Origin: Clostridia bacterium | Lineage (GTDB): Bacteria; Bacillota; TC1; UBA5767 | Direction: 5' to 3' | NCBI GenBank assembly: GCA_016887505.1 | Contig: CP069393.1 | Span: 806,001 to 870,000, forward strand | Length of the DNA: 64,000 nt | Shown: positions 15,680 to 24,457 of the stretch, piece after piece | How the letters are laid out: every line of letters begins with the position of its first letter | How positions within the stretch are numbered: the first letter of the stretch is position 1 | Program-made: the position numbers and the translations under genes | Notes under the pieces: model-generated | The model's input: the letters and a program-made list of their open reading frames with translations, nothing else | The model's database searches: none | Told to the model about the DNA's origin: nothing

Positions 15680-15709
15680 TGAGATGAACCAAACGAATGA
15701 TTCATCTCA
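15680..15709. terminator. Hairpin between convergent MATE and peptidase genes
   Basis: TGAGATGAA (15680-15688) pairs with TTCATCTCA (15701-15709). Neither strand shows a clear T run, so termination is only suggested by position. Confidence 0.35.
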
Positions 15710-15736
15710 CACTGACTTCACTTTAAAACCCAACCA

Positions 15737-16438
15737 CTACTCAACATATAGCATGCCACCAAATCCAAACCATTGCACCACTTCGTCCAAATCAAGGGTT
15801 GCCATAGAGCCCCAGGAGGAAACATCCATTGTGGTTTTCATGGTTTCCGGATTCTCATGAAGTGCTGTAATCGTGACCCAGTGCCGTTGGAAGTCTTCTT
15901 CTCTTTGATGTCCCCCATGATCTATAAAGCCTACATTCTTTAAACTTCTATTCAAGTAGATTAACAATAGAACGGGTGAGTCGGATTGCAGGCCTTCTTG
16001 AATAAATTGAATAACGTTGTCCATATTTCCAATTCTCTTCTTGGAACGAATTAGTAGGTCAATCCCCCTACTCTTGCCATATTGCCTTATCCCGTTTGAA
16101 AGCATAGACAGGGTTGGCAAACCTAGTGTTACAGGCATACCATGAACTTGATGAATTGGTTTAAATACTTTAATGGGCGTAATATACTCGTATACATCTT
16201 GCATATGCCTTCTAAATTCTTCTATGGTAGGGTTCAAGATATCGTACTGGTATAATCCGCGAAAACTCTCCTTGTTTATGGCTAGATAGGCTAGCAAATT
16301 TGCTGCTGCAACGGTCCCACAACCACCAAACATGCCAACTTGATTTGGTTGAAACCACAATTGATTGCCACCGTAATATGTGTGATCTCCATCAACAATT
16401 TTGATAAAATTCTCATTCCCTAAGCTTCTTGTTTTCAT
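15737..16438 (-). CDS. Papain-like cysteine peptidase-like protein (C39-like), unknown role
   Basis: This is a 233-residue cytoplasmic protein (no signal peptide). GGCGTVAAANLLAYLA carries a candidate nucleophile Cys40 at the start of a helix, as in papain-fold and C39-type peptidases. HWVTITAL carries a candidate His186 on a strand, and an Asp/Ser-rich DVSSWG motif around residue 205 could supply the third residue. This order and spacing fits a C39-like fold, but no bacteriocin or double-glycine substrate gene is nearby. The ribosome binding site is weak (GGAG, 13 bases away). It may be a peptidase, an amidase or a transglutaminase-like enzyme. Confidence 0.6.
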   Translation of the reverse strand: MKTRSLGNENFIKIVDGDHTYYGGNQLWFQPNQVGMFGGCGTVAAANLLAYLAINKESFRGLYQYDILNPTIEEFRRHMQDVYEYITPIKVFKPIHQVHGMPVTLGLPTLSMLSNGIRQYGKSRGIDLLIRSKKRIGNMDNVIQFIQEGLQSDSPVLLLIYLNRSLKNVGFIDHGGHQREEDFQRHWVTITALHENPETMKTTMDVSSWGSMATLDLDEVVQWFGFGGMLYVE

Positions 16439-16684
16439 AGGCCAGTAAACTCCAAATTCATCGGTCTCTTTTGAGATATTTCAATGGTATCCCAATCGAA
16501 CGTTCATACCTTAGTTCTGTCTAGATATTGTTTTCCATCCCAAGAACTTTTTTGCTATTGTCTTCGAATACTATTCCTAGTAGCAATAAGATAGAAGGAT
16601 TGCATGTTTAGACAGGCAATCCTTCAGTATTCAAGGCGATTTTCTTATTATTACACATAGCTGTACCAGCTATTCACAACTGCC

Positions 16685-17497
16685 TCAACCCGAAGCAGGT
16701 TTTTCTTCTTGCATCTTATTCTCTTCATTCTGTGTAATTCTCTCACGAGCTTCAGTTTGGGCGATTACCCTATTTAAAACAACAACCACTTCGGCTCTTG
16801 TAATCTCTCTATTAGGATAGAATCTGTTATTAGATCCACTAATCAAGCCCATTTCTCTAAGCGCTAACACATATCCCAATTCAGAAGTAGGTATCTCATC
16901 CTGGTCTAAGTAATAGGTCTTATCCTCATCAAAGTCCATCTTATCAATTTTCAGACTTTTGGCTAGCAGAAGAGCAAATTGTAGCCTGCTACTATTTGCT
17001 TTACCATAGTTTTGGCTCATTTGAGCAATCTGCATGGTTGTTTTTTCCTGCATGAGCTCTCTAGCCCAAATTGGAACAAGGTCCCAATCGATTTCATCTA
17101 GATCTTGGTCATCATATGAAATACCATCCAGGCTCCGGAGTAGCTGTTTTACCATAAGCACACTTTGTGTGCCTGTCGTGGGGCTATTGGGCGAAAAAGA
17201 ACCATCTGGAAATCCACCTGCAAGGCCCCAATAAAATGATGAACGAATCTGTTCCTGAGCCCAATGTCCCTCTATATCATTAAAACAAGGTTGATCATTG
17301 TCATGTAGTCTAATACGTTCCTGCAACTGTTCTCGTGCTTCATCACGTATCTGAATCCTATCTTGTAGCATAGTACGCATCTGTTCTTTAAGCTCTTGGT
17401 TAATTGGTTCTACCACCAAATTTTCAGCATACGCCATCGTGGAAACACTAAAAACCAGTAGCGTGGCAAGTAGAATAATGAGTAATTTTTGTTTCAT
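16685..17497 (-). CDS. Secreted SLH-domain protein
   Basis: This is a 270-residue exported protein. The signal peptide ends near AYAEN, and a charged helix rich in Gln/Arg/Glu follows (about residues 30-70). The first SLH repeat comes next (CFNDIEGHWAQEQI...GGFPDGSFSPNSPTTG), then a degenerate middle repeat and a last one (LALREMGLISGS...FYPNREITRAEVVVVLNRV). SLH domains attach proteins to pyruvylated wall polymers. The gene is followed by a loose hairpin (16594-16625) that lacks a T run. No S-layer or export partner lies nearby. The short tail after the last repeat suggests a small surface protein, not an enzyme. Confidence 0.85.
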   Translation of the reverse strand: MKQKLLIILLATLLVFSVSTMAYAENLVVEPINQELKEQMRTMLQDRIQIRDEAREQLQERIRLHDNDQPCFNDIEGHWAQEQIRSSFYWGLAGGFPDGSFSPNSPTTGTQSVLMVKQLLRSLDGISYDDQDLDEIDWDLVPIWARELMQEKTTMQIAQMSQNYGKANSSRLQFALLLAKSLKIDKMDFDEDKTYYLDQDEIPTSELGYVLALREMGLISGSNNRFYPNREITRAEVVVVLNRVIAQTEARERITQNEENKMQEEKPASG

Positions 17498-17691
17498 TTT
17501 CTTTTCCCCCTACTCTTACTATCATAGCTTTAACCTATTATGCCAAGCCTTCCACTGCTGCAACAAAACTAAGAATATCTTCTCCATCCTGCTTCATCTG
17601 TTCTTCTTTATTATTATATCATGCCATGGTATGAGTTGCCTCATCTTCACACCCCGAATTATCACTTGCCTTTTATTTCCTGTAGCCTATC

Positions 17692-17718
17692 AAAAAAAGC
17701 CCGCCAAGGCGGGCTTTT
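17692..17718 (-). terminator. Terminator of the pyr operon
   Basis: GCCCGCC (17699-17705) and GGCGGGC (17708-17714) form a GC-rich stem. On the minus strand it is followed by seven T, ten bases after the pyrE stop. Confidence 0.93.
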
Positions 17719-17727
17719 GAATCCATC

Positions 17728-18309
17728 TTAATCTACTTTTCTAGAGCCTGGTTTTACAATGGGAACGCCATCTTTACACAAAGGACATTCTTCTGCATCA
17801 AAGCTGACCACGTCTAAAGTTAGAGCACTTACCTGTTTATCCACGCCCAAATCCAATGTTCCGCCGGAACGGTCTACTAGCACAGCAGTGCCTACTACCA
17901 CGCCACCAGCTTCTCGCACTAAGTTAATCACTTCGATTACTGAGCCACCCGTCGTCGTCACATCTTCAGTGACCAAGACTCTTGCACCCTTAGGTATAAA
18001 AAAGTTCCTTCTTAGGGTCATTTTGTTGTCCACACGTTCTGTAAAAAGACTAGGTGTACCCAGTTGGCGTGCCATCTCATAAGAAAGAGTCACCCCACCC
18101 ATTGCCGGGCCTACCACCAAATCTACTTCATCATCTACAAAAGACTCTGCCATATGTTCGCAGAGTGCTTCCGTGTATTCTGGGAACTTGAGTACTTGAG
18201 CACATTGTACATATTGTCCACTATGTCTACCTGAAGTTAATCTGAAATGCCCATTCAGTAAAGCTTCGGATTCCTCAAAGATTTCAATTATTTGTTCATT
18301 CGTTAACAT
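17728..18309 (-). CDS. pyrE: Orotate phosphoribosyltransferase
   Basis: This is a 193-residue PRTase that joins orotate to PRPP, making orotidine 5'-phosphate. It shows FRLTSGRHSGQYVQCA at the N-terminus, VVGPAMGGVTLSYEMA, and the PRPP loop VLVTEDVTTTGGS. The C-terminal CPLCKDGVPIVKPGSR is typical of the Thermus-type PyrE clade, and its cysteine pair may bind metal. It overlaps pyrF by 14 bases, has GGAGG upstream, and is the last gene of the operon. Confidence 0.96.
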   Translation of the reverse strand: MLTNEQIIEIFEESEALLNGHFRLTSGRHSGQYVQCAQVLKFPEYTEALCEHMAESFVDDEVDLVVGPAMGGVTLSYEMARQLGTPSLFTERVDNKMTLRRNFFIPKGARVLVTEDVTTTGGSVIEVINLVREAGGVVVGTAVLVDRSGGTLDLGVDKQVSALTLDVVSFDAEECPLCKDGVPIVKPGSRKVD

Positions 18310-19024
18310 ATGCTTCCTCCATTTCCTTTACAATGCTTCTAGCCGCAGCTACTGGGTCATCTGCTTTTGTAATAGGTCTTCCCACTACTAAATAATGAGA
18401 ACCAGCTGCTATGGCTTTCTTAGGTGTCATAATCCGTTTTTGGTCTGCTACATCTGAATTTGCCGGTCTTACACCTGGCGTCACACTGATAAAGTCTTTA
18501 CCACAAACCTCACGAATCAAAGTTGCCTCCAAGGGTGAACAAACAACGCCATCGAGACCTGCCTTTTTAGATAAGGCACCCAGCCTTTTAACCATGTTTG
18601 TTGGGTCTTCTGCATACCCTATGGCTTGCATATCCTCATCTGATAGACTCGTCAGGATGGTCACTGCAATAACCATTGGAGAGGGGATATTTAGACGTTT
18701 TGCTTCTTCACGAGCTGCTTGAGCAGCTTTTCGCATCATCTCTTCACCACCAGACGCATGAACATTGAATATATCCACACCTAAACTCGTAAGTACTCTG
18801 GTAGCTTGAGCAACCGTGTTGGGAATATCGTGTAACTTGAGATCCAAGAATACTTTTCCGCCCAACTCTTTGACTCGGCTCACTACTTCTTTCCCTAGGC
18901 TGTTGTAGACTTGCATGCCAATCTTGAACATACCCACTTCGTCCTTCAAAAGATTAACATAATATTCTACTTCTTGCATTGTATCCACATCCAGTGCCAC
19001 AATGAGTTTTTCCTTAGCCATCAT
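18296..19024 (-). CDS. pyrF: Orotidine 5'-phosphate decarboxylase
   Basis: This is a 242-residue class I decarboxylase converting OMP to UMP. It has LIVALDVD near the start and the catalytic Lys/Asp block VFLDLKLHDIPNTV. VTPGVRP and the phosphate-binding YLVVGRPITKADDP lie towards the C-terminus. Two ATG codons (19024 and 19021) follow AGGAGG, and either may be used. It lies 5 bases after pyrD and overlaps pyrE. Confidence 0.96.
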   Translation of the reverse strand: MMAKEKLIVALDVDTMQEVEYYVNLLKDEVGMFKIGMQVYNSLGKEVVSRVKELGGKVFLDLKLHDIPNTVAQATRVLTSLGVDIFNVHASGGEEMMRKAAQAAREEAKRLNIPSPMVIAVTILTSLSDEDMQAIGYAEDPTNMVKRLGALSKKAGLDGVVCSPLEATLIREVCGKDFISVTPGVRPANSDVADQKRIMTPKKAIAAGSHYLVVGRPITKADDPVAAARSIVKEMEEAYVNE

Positions 19025-19029
19025 TCCTC

Positions 19030-19950
19030 CTATCTATGTGCCTTGCCTACCAAGGACTTGATATCTTTTATGTTCTTTTGTTTCATATACCTTTCAATAC
19101 CATCGATGACTTCTAGGCCTACTGCTGGATTCACCAGATTGGCTGTACCCAATTGGATGGCGGTAGCACCTGCCAGCATATATTCAATAGCATCTTTAGC
19201 ATTCATGATCCCACCCAATCCAACAATGGGAATACTAACTTTTTGGTAGACCTGATAAACCATCCTTAGACCTACCGGTTTTACAGCAGGACCAGACAGC
19301 CCTCCAAATGTATTGGATAGCGACGCTTTCATAGTCTCACTATCTATAGCCATACCCAACAAGGTGTTAATCAGACTGATTCCATCTGCACCACCGTCCT
19401 CAACCGCCTGAGCGATTGCGGTAATATCGGTAACGTTTGGTGAAAGTTTGACCAGAACCTTTTTGCTAGTATGCTTTTTGACCTCCTCGGTAACAGCACG
19501 TGCATCTTCTGGTATCGTACCGAAAGCCAAGCCACCAGACTTAACATTAGGACATGAAATATTCACTTCAAGCCCTGAAATACCCTCCACATCTAGTTTT
19601 TCAGCCAATATTCCATACTCTTCTACCGTGTTGCCAGAAATATTTGCAAAAAAATGGGTATCTAGTTTCCCTACCTCCGGTAGAATATTTGCTAAGAAAT
19701 AGTCCACTCCTTGGTTTTGAAGACCAATACAATTTAGAAGTCCTCCAGATGTTTGCATCAATCTTCCAGGAGGATTTCCTTTTTTATTATTCAAAGTTGT
19801 ACCCTTCCCTACTATAGCACCCAAGGAGGATACATCCATATAGGGCAAAAGCTCAACACCAGAGCCACAAGTTCCCGAAGCAGTCATAACAGGATTCTTT
19901 AAGTGAAGTCCCATCAAATCAATCGATAAGTCTACTTGTTGATCAGTCAT
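19030..19950 (-). CDS. pyrD: Dihydroorotate dehydrogenase, class 1B catalytic subunit
   Basis: This 306-residue FMN enzyme oxidises dihydroorotate to orotate. It has NPVMTASGTCGSG at the N-terminus and NISCPNVKSGG with the catalytic Cys. VKLSPNVTDI and GLGGIMNAKDAIEYMLAGA at the C-terminus bind FMN. A class 1B enzyme works with PyrK and passes electrons to NAD, and pyrK is directly upstream. The start at 19950 is set by GAGAGGTGG. It overlaps pyrK by 8 bases. A longer frame to 20061 overlaps pyrK coding sequence and is rejected. Confidence 0.96.
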   Translation of the reverse strand: MTDQQVDLSIDLMGLHLKNPVMTASGTCGSGVELLPYMDVSSLGAIVGKGTTLNNKKGNPPGRLMQTSGGLLNCIGLQNQGVDYFLANILPEVGKLDTHFFANISGNTVEEYGILAEKLDVEGISGLEVNISCPNVKSGGLAFGTIPEDARAVTEEVKKHTSKKVLVKLSPNVTDITAIAQAVEDGGADGISLINTLLGMAIDSETMKASLSNTFGGLSGPAVKPVGLRMVYQVYQKVSIPIVGLGGIMNAKDAIEYMLAGATAIQLGTANLVNPAVGLEVIDGIERYMKQKNIKDIKSLVGKAHR

Positions 19951-20731
19951 CGAAAACCACCTCTCTGCTTGAAAAAACAGGCCCCTCCACACAGACTCGT
20001 TCATAGGTCTCTTCTTGGTTTTGGTTAAGAATTCTTGTAACGCAACCCAAACATACCCCAATACCGCACGCCATATATTCCTCCATGGAAAGACTACAAG
20101 GAATATGTCTTGTGTTACAAATCTTGGCTAGGGCCTTCAACATGGGTTTTGGTCCGCAGGCGTAGACATGGTCGTATTCTGAAATAGACACTAGGCCTTC
20201 AAGTGGCGTACAAGCATGTCCCTTAATACCACATGTACCGTCCATGGTAGTCACCCATAGTTTCTTGCTCCATTTTGCAAGTTGCTCTTGCGAAAAGACA
20301 TCTTTTTGAGAATTAAAGCCCAAAATAGTATGGATTTCTACCTGTTCTTCATATAGTGCTTCTGCCAAAGCGTGTAACGGCGCAACACCAATACCCCCTC
20401 CAACTAGTAGGACTTTTTTCATTTCTGCTGTCCAGCTAAATCCATGACCCAACGGTCCAATAATCTTTAGCTTGTCTTCTTCTTGCTTTCGAGAAAGCTG
20501 CAGGGTGCCAGGCCCTACTACAGCATACATAATTTGTAAACCACCCGGGATAATTCGAGCAATACTTATCGGTCGATTCAGAAGCGGTGAAGCTTCATTA
20601 CTAGATCCAATCTGTATAAACTGTCCAGGATACGCTTCGTTAGCAATATCCGGACATTCTATTTCCATCCGGTATACCTGGTGGTTTAAGGAAACATTAC
20701 TAATTACTTTTCCTTGTATCGCATAAGGCAT
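19943..20731 (-). CDS. pyrK: Dihydroorotate dehydrogenase electron-transfer subunit
   Basis: This is a 262-residue FAD and 2Fe-2S protein. The N-terminal FAD domain has LLNRPISIARI. The NAD domain has GGGIGVAPLHALAEAL and YACGPKPMLKAL. The C-terminal CGIGVCLGC plus a distant Cys in VCVEGP ligates the 2Fe-2S cluster. It carries electrons from PyrD to NAD. GAGGAG precedes the ATG. It lies between pyrC and pyrD in the operon. Confidence 0.96.
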   Translation of the reverse strand: MPYAIQGKVISNVSLNHQVYRMEIECPDIANEAYPGQFIQIGSSNEASPLLNRPISIARIIPGGLQIMYAVVGPGTLQLSRKQEEDKLKIIGPLGHGFSWTAEMKKVLLVGGGIGVAPLHALAEALYEEQVEIHTILGFNSQKDVFSQEQLAKWSKKLWVTTMDGTCGIKGHACTPLEGLVSISEYDHVYACGPKPMLKALAKICNTRHIPCSLSMEEYMACGIGVCLGCVTRILNQNQEETYERVCVEGPVFSSREVVFDD

Positions 20732-20742
20732 AAGTATCTCCT

Positions 20743-22035
20743 CTAAAATGTGACGTTATCGTCTCTCATAGCCAAGTCTCCTCCAGCTATGGTCATCAGC
20801 ACTTTCCCATAAAGCTCTGTGCCTAAAAATGGTGAGTTAATCGATTTAGAATAGAAGTCTTCACGTCGGACTTCCCACTTTCTTTCGGGGTCAATAAGTA
20901 CTAGATTGGCAAGTCCTTCCATTGGATTGCCACATTGCTCCGGTAAACTAAAACGAGTATATGGTGCTATGGTCAACATCTCAATGGCCTTCACCAAATC
21001 GATAACCCCTTTTCTGACCAATTCCGTATTGATAACCCCAAAACATGTCTCAAGACCAATCATACCTTTGGGTGCATTTTCTAGCCCCTTTGCCTTCTCC
21101 TCTTGGCTATGTGGTGCATGGTCCGTAGTAAACATATCTATGGTACCATCCTTTATTGCTTCCACAACAGCCAAACGGTCCATTTCACCCCGGAGAGGAG
21201 GACTTACTTTGTAGTTGGCATCATTCGTCAGGAGACTCTCGTCGGTTAAAGAAAAGTGGTGCGGAGTCGCTTCAGCAGTCACATCAACCCCCTCTGCCTT
21301 AGCATGCCTAATCAAGTCTACGGAGGTTTTGGTACTTACATGGGCAATATGAATAGGAAGATCATACTCCTTGGCAAGTAAAATATCTCTTGCTGTCATA
21401 ATGTCTTCCGCTGCCCTAGGAATACCCGGTAAACCTAGTTGTTCAGAGATGGGGCCTTTGTTCAATACACCATTTTTGGTGAGCGAAAGATCCTCGCAGT
21501 GGTCGATAACTACAGCACCCAATCCTTTTGAAATTTGCATGGCATTTTTCATGGTTTCTGAATCCATGACAGCCATACCATCATCGGAGAAAGCCACAAC
21601 ACCAGCCTTCTTCAATTCAGCCAAATCGGTCAACTTTTCCCCTTTCAGTCCTTGTGTTATCGCCCCTATGGGTAAGACTTCTACCGGGCCTGCCTCGCTT
21701 TTATCCAATATGTAGCGAATCGTCTTTGCGGAGTCTGCTGCCGGCTTAGAATTGGGCATAGGCGCAATCGCTGTGAAACCGCCATGGGCAGCAGCCTGCA
21801 TCCCGGTAAGAATTGTTTCCTTATGCTCATACCCTGGTTCTCGCAAATGTACATGCATATCAATAAATCCTGGGCATAATACCAACCCATCTCCATCGAT
21901 GGTCTCCACTCTTTCCGGATTGAGGTTATTTCCGACGATAGCAATCTCGCCTTCACGAATATAGATATCCTTAATCTCATCCGTTTGCTCATAAGGATTT
22001 ACCCAGCGGACCTGTTTAATCAATAGATTAACCAT
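20743..22035 (-). CDS. pyrC: Dihydroorotase
   Basis: This is a 430-residue class I dihydroorotase of the amidohydrolase fold that cyclises carbamoyl-aspartate. It has the metal-binding DMHVHLREPGYEHKE, IDHCEDLSL and HIAHVSTKTSVDLIRHAK, and the catalytic Asp in MFTTDHAPHSQEEK. Its start overlaps the pyrR end by 8 bases and AAAGGAAG lies upstream. pyrB and carAB, needed for the first two steps, are not in this window. Confidence 0.96.
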   Translation of the reverse strand: MVNLLIKQVRWVNPYEQTDEIKDIYIREGEIAIVGNNLNPERVETIDGDGLVLCPGFIDMHVHLREPGYEHKETILTGMQAAAHGGFTAIAPMPNSKPAADSAKTIRYILDKSEAGPVEVLPIGAITQGLKGEKLTDLAELKKAGVVAFSDDGMAVMDSETMKNAMQISKGLGAVVIDHCEDLSLTKNGVLNKGPISEQLGLPGIPRAAEDIMTARDILLAKEYDLPIHIAHVSTKTSVDLIRHAKAEGVDVTAEATPHHFSLTDESLLTNDANYKVSPPLRGEMDRLAVVEAIKDGTIDMFTTDHAPHSQEEKAKGLENAPKGMIGLETCFGVINTELVRKGVIDLVKAIEMLTIAPYTRFSLPEQCGNPMEGLANLVLIDPERKWEVRREDFYSKSINSPFLGTELYGKVLMTIAGGDLAMRDDNVTF

Positions 22036-22570
22036 TTTTCTTCCTTTCTGTAATAATGACGTGGCTTCCAGACATATCCTTATGAATCAATACATCCACA
22101 TTTTCTTTATGTGCAGTAGGTACATTTTTGCCCACAAAATCTGCGCGTATGGGCAATTCTCTGTGCCCACGGTCTATTAAGACTGCAAGCTCTACTTTCC
22201 GCGGTCGGCCTAGCGTGTTCAAGGCATCCAAGGCTGCTCGGACAGTACGCCCAGTATATAAGACGTCGTCAACCAATATGACCACCTTGCCATCCACCGA
22301 TTCACTTACATCCAGCGTTAAATCCAAGTTTTCTTTGTTAACATCATCTCTATATGCCTTTGTTTGCAAATAGATCAAAGGAATCTCCACCCCTTCAATC
22401 CTTTTGATATTTGCTTGTATAATCTCACCTATTGCATTACCGCCACGATGAATGCAAACAATAACCAATTCGTCTAGTTCCCTATTTTTTTCAATTATTT
22501 CATGTGTAATACGGGTCAATGTCTTGCGGATCTTCTCACCATCCATAACTGTCGCTTTTTCCTGTAACAT
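22028..22570 (-). CDS. pyrR: Bifunctional pyr operon RNA-binding attenuator / uracil phosphoribosyltransferase
   Basis: This is a 180-residue PyrR with the PRPP-binding loop VILVDDVLYTGRTVRAAL and the N-terminal block VMDGEKIRKTLTRITHEI. In Firmicutes it binds the leader RNA when UMP is high and favours termination. The terminator hairpin and T run at 22580-22608 end just before its GGAGGGCTT-ATG. That arrangement places the whole operon pyrR-C-K-D-F-E under attenuation. Confidence 0.96.
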   Translation of the reverse strand: MLQEKATVMDGEKIRKTLTRITHEIIEKNRELDELVIVCIHRGGNAIGEIIQANIKRIEGVEIPLIYLQTKAYRDDVNKENLDLTLDVSESVDGKVVILVDDVLYTGRTVRAALDALNTLGRPRKVELAVLIDRGHRELPIRADFVGKNVPTAHKENVDVLIHKDMSGSHVIITERKKNG

Positions 22571-22579
22571 AAGCCCTCC

Positions 22580-22608
22580 AAAAAAAAGAATCTGCCGAAG
22601 ACAGATTC
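22580..22608 (-). terminator. Attenuator terminator in the pyr leader
   Basis: GAATCTG/CAGATTC arms (22588-22594 and 22602-22608) are followed on the minus strand by eight T, directly before the pyrR ribosome binding site. Confidence 0.88.
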
Positions 22609-22655
22609 ATTCATATCTCTCTTGATGGCATCTCGTACCAATTTAAAGAAATTAT
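22609..22655 (-). promoter_or_regulatory. Candidate PyrR-binding segment of the leader RNA
   Basis: Reading the minus strand, ATCAAGAGAGATAT (about 22614-22627) resembles the PyrR-binding loop consensus ATCCAGAGAGGTT and precedes the attenuator stem. The antiterminator pairing was not modelled. Confidence 0.55.
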
Positions 22656-22661
22656 CATAAA

Positions 22662-22691
22662 ATTATACTTCTTTTAACCCCATATCGTCAA
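22662..22691 (-). promoter_or_regulatory. Promoter of the pyr operon
   Basis: TTGACG (22686-22691) and a perfect TATAAT (22662-22667) are 18 bases apart. The start would be near 22655, giving a leader of about 85 bases. The -35 box begins right after the stop codon of the preceding gene. Confidence 0.85.
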
Positions 22692-22696
22692 CCTTG

Positions 22697-24457
22697 CTAA
22701 AAACTCATACAGCGAGCAAATTCTGAATTAAAGTCCTTGTCTGTAGATAACTCAATATATTTGGATTTAACAGATATTTTTTCAGCTCTCTTACGCTCAT
22801 CCGCAGATAGTAGATTGATGATTGCTCCTTGTCCTGCACTATTGCCTACAGCCACAATTCGCTCTAAAGCGATATCTGGAAACATAGAGATTTCTAGTGC
22901 ACTCTTGGTATTCACGTAACTACCGAAAGCACCTGCTAAATAAATAGCTTTAATATCTTTGTTCGTTATACCTGCACGCTTCATAAGCACATTCATGCCA
23001 GCCAAGAGAGCGCCCTTTGCCAATTGCAACTCTCGGATATCTTTTTGAGTCAACCAGATTTCCTTGTCGGGTTCTTCTAAATTTTCATAAAGCTTGATTG
23101 CTCTCTGACCATTAAAGGTACCTAACCACCGACTTAAGGGATTTTCATCTGGTAAAGCTGCTACCCTTCCATTTTTCAGTATCAGGCCATGATTCAGCAA
23201 TTTGGCAGCACCATCAATTAAACCAGAGCCACAAATCCCTACCGGTGTTCCGTCATCAATGGTTTTTAAGACAATTTCATTGTCAATAATATCCAAAGAT
23301 TCAATAGCCCCAACATCAGCACGCATACCATATTCTATGGAAGCTCCTTCTAGAGCTGGCCCTGCTGCTGTGGCACAGGTTAAGATCTTGCCACCTACTG
23401 CTAAGGCAAGTTCTCCATTGGTACCCAAGTCTAGTGCCATTATGGTTTTTTTCGTCTTATCCAATTTGTTGGCCTGAATTACAGAAACTGTATCTGCTCC
23501 TACAAAGCCAGCAATGTTGGGTATTATATGTAATATTGCTTCCCCATTCCACTTCATACCAACAGATGAGGCTTTAACTGGCTGTATTGTCCGATAAGTA
23601 GCTAGATACGGTGCCAGTGCAATATGTCTCGGTTCCAATCCTAGGAAAAGATGCATCATGGTGGTGTTGCCACACACAGTTGCCTTAAAGATATATTCAG
23701 CGTTAAGCCCCGTCATTTTCAATACCCTATCGGTTAGTTCTTTCACACCTGCTTGCACAGCATCTTTTAACTCTTTACGCTTTTCAACAGACTCTGTACA
23801 ATATGCAATCCTAGAAATCACATCTGCTCCGTGAACGGCCTGAGGATTGCTGGCACTTGAAATTCCCTCTACTTTACCATTTTCAAGATTCACCAAGTAT
23901 AGCACCATCGTTGTGGTTCCGATGTCTATGGCTGCTCCCAGCAGGGGAATATCTTCTGTCGTTATGGTAAGCAGTCGATCGCCTTCAATAATTGCATATC
24001 CTTTGTAGGCACCAGTTCCGATGTCGGAACAAAGTTTATGCAGTAAATCTATCGATATCTTCAGTGATTGACCTACCGCTTTCTCAAGCCGGTCAACGAT
24101 GGAGGCATCGTGTTTTAGGGTTGCCTTATCAAACTCGAAGGGAACCTTTTTAATCTGTTTTTGAACCTTATATACCTGGTTCTTCACAAGAGAAGATTTC
24201 TTATCCACAAATTTGGTAGCGTCCTTGATGCGAATACAGATGTCTTTATCCAACTTGTATTTGCACGTAAGAATATCCTCATAGCTCTCTATGCCATTTT
24301 GGAAAACTTGCAGACTCGCTTTGCATTTCTTACAGGTACCCTTGCCACCACACGGACTGCTTATTTTAATGTCATTCTTTTTCAAAACCTTGAGTAGATT
24401 ACTTCCTTTTTTTGCAGTTATAATTCTTCCATTATCCAGAATAGTTACTTTTATCAT
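22697..24457 (-). CDS. RACo-type ATP-dependent corrinoid protein reductive activator (2Fe-2S plus ASKHA domain)
   Basis: This is a 586-residue protein. The N-terminal 2Fe-2S ferredoxin domain has SPCGGKGTCKKCK and a later Cys in ILTCKYK. A linker follows, then the DUF4445/ASKHA ATPase region with AAIDIGTTTMVLYLV, VCGNTTMMHLFLG, ALDLGTNGELAL and AGAFGSYVN. Such proteins use ATP to return oxidised cobalamin in corrinoid methyltransferase proteins to the Co(I) state. No corrinoid protein or methyltransferase gene lies in the window, so its client is elsewhere. It overlaps hslO by 4 bases and is the last gene of the lspA-rluD-hslO unit. Confidence 0.85.
   Translation of the reverse strand: MIKVTILDNGRIITAKKGSNLLKVLKKNDIKISSPCGGKGTCKKCKASLQVFQNGIESYEDILTCKYKLDKDICIRIKDATKFVDKKSSLVKNQVYKVQKQIKKVPFEFDKATLKHDASIVDRLEKAVGQSLKISIDLLHKLCSDIGTGAYKGYAIIEGDRLLTITTEDIPLLGAAIDIGTTTMVLYLVNLENGKVEGISSASNPQAVHGADVISRIAYCTESVEKRKELKDAVQAGVKELTDRVLKMTGLNAEYIFKATVCGNTTMMHLFLGLEPRHIALAPYLATYRTIQPVKASSVGMKWNGEAILHIIPNIAGFVGADTVSVIQANKLDKTKKTIMALDLGTNGELALAVGGKILTCATAAGPALEGASIEYGMRADVGAIESLDIIDNEIVLKTIDDGTPVGICGSGLIDGAAKLLNHGLILKNGRVAALPDENPLSRWLGTFNGQRAIKLYENLEEPDKEIWLTQKDIRELQLAKGALLAGMNVLMKRAGITNKDIKAIYLAGAFGSYVNTKSALEISMFPDIALERIVAVGNSAGQGAIINLLSADERKRAEKISVKSKYIELSTDKDFNSEFARCMSF

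Noticed and set aside
16594-16625. Hairpin GAAGGATTGC/GCAATCCTTC after the SLH gene
   Set aside because: The arms are perfect, but there is no T run on either strand, so I do not call it a terminator. It is mentioned only under the SLH gene.
19951-20061. Longer PyrD N-terminus
   Set aside because: It lies wholly within pyrK coding sequence and lacks a family match. GAGAGGTGG supports 19950.
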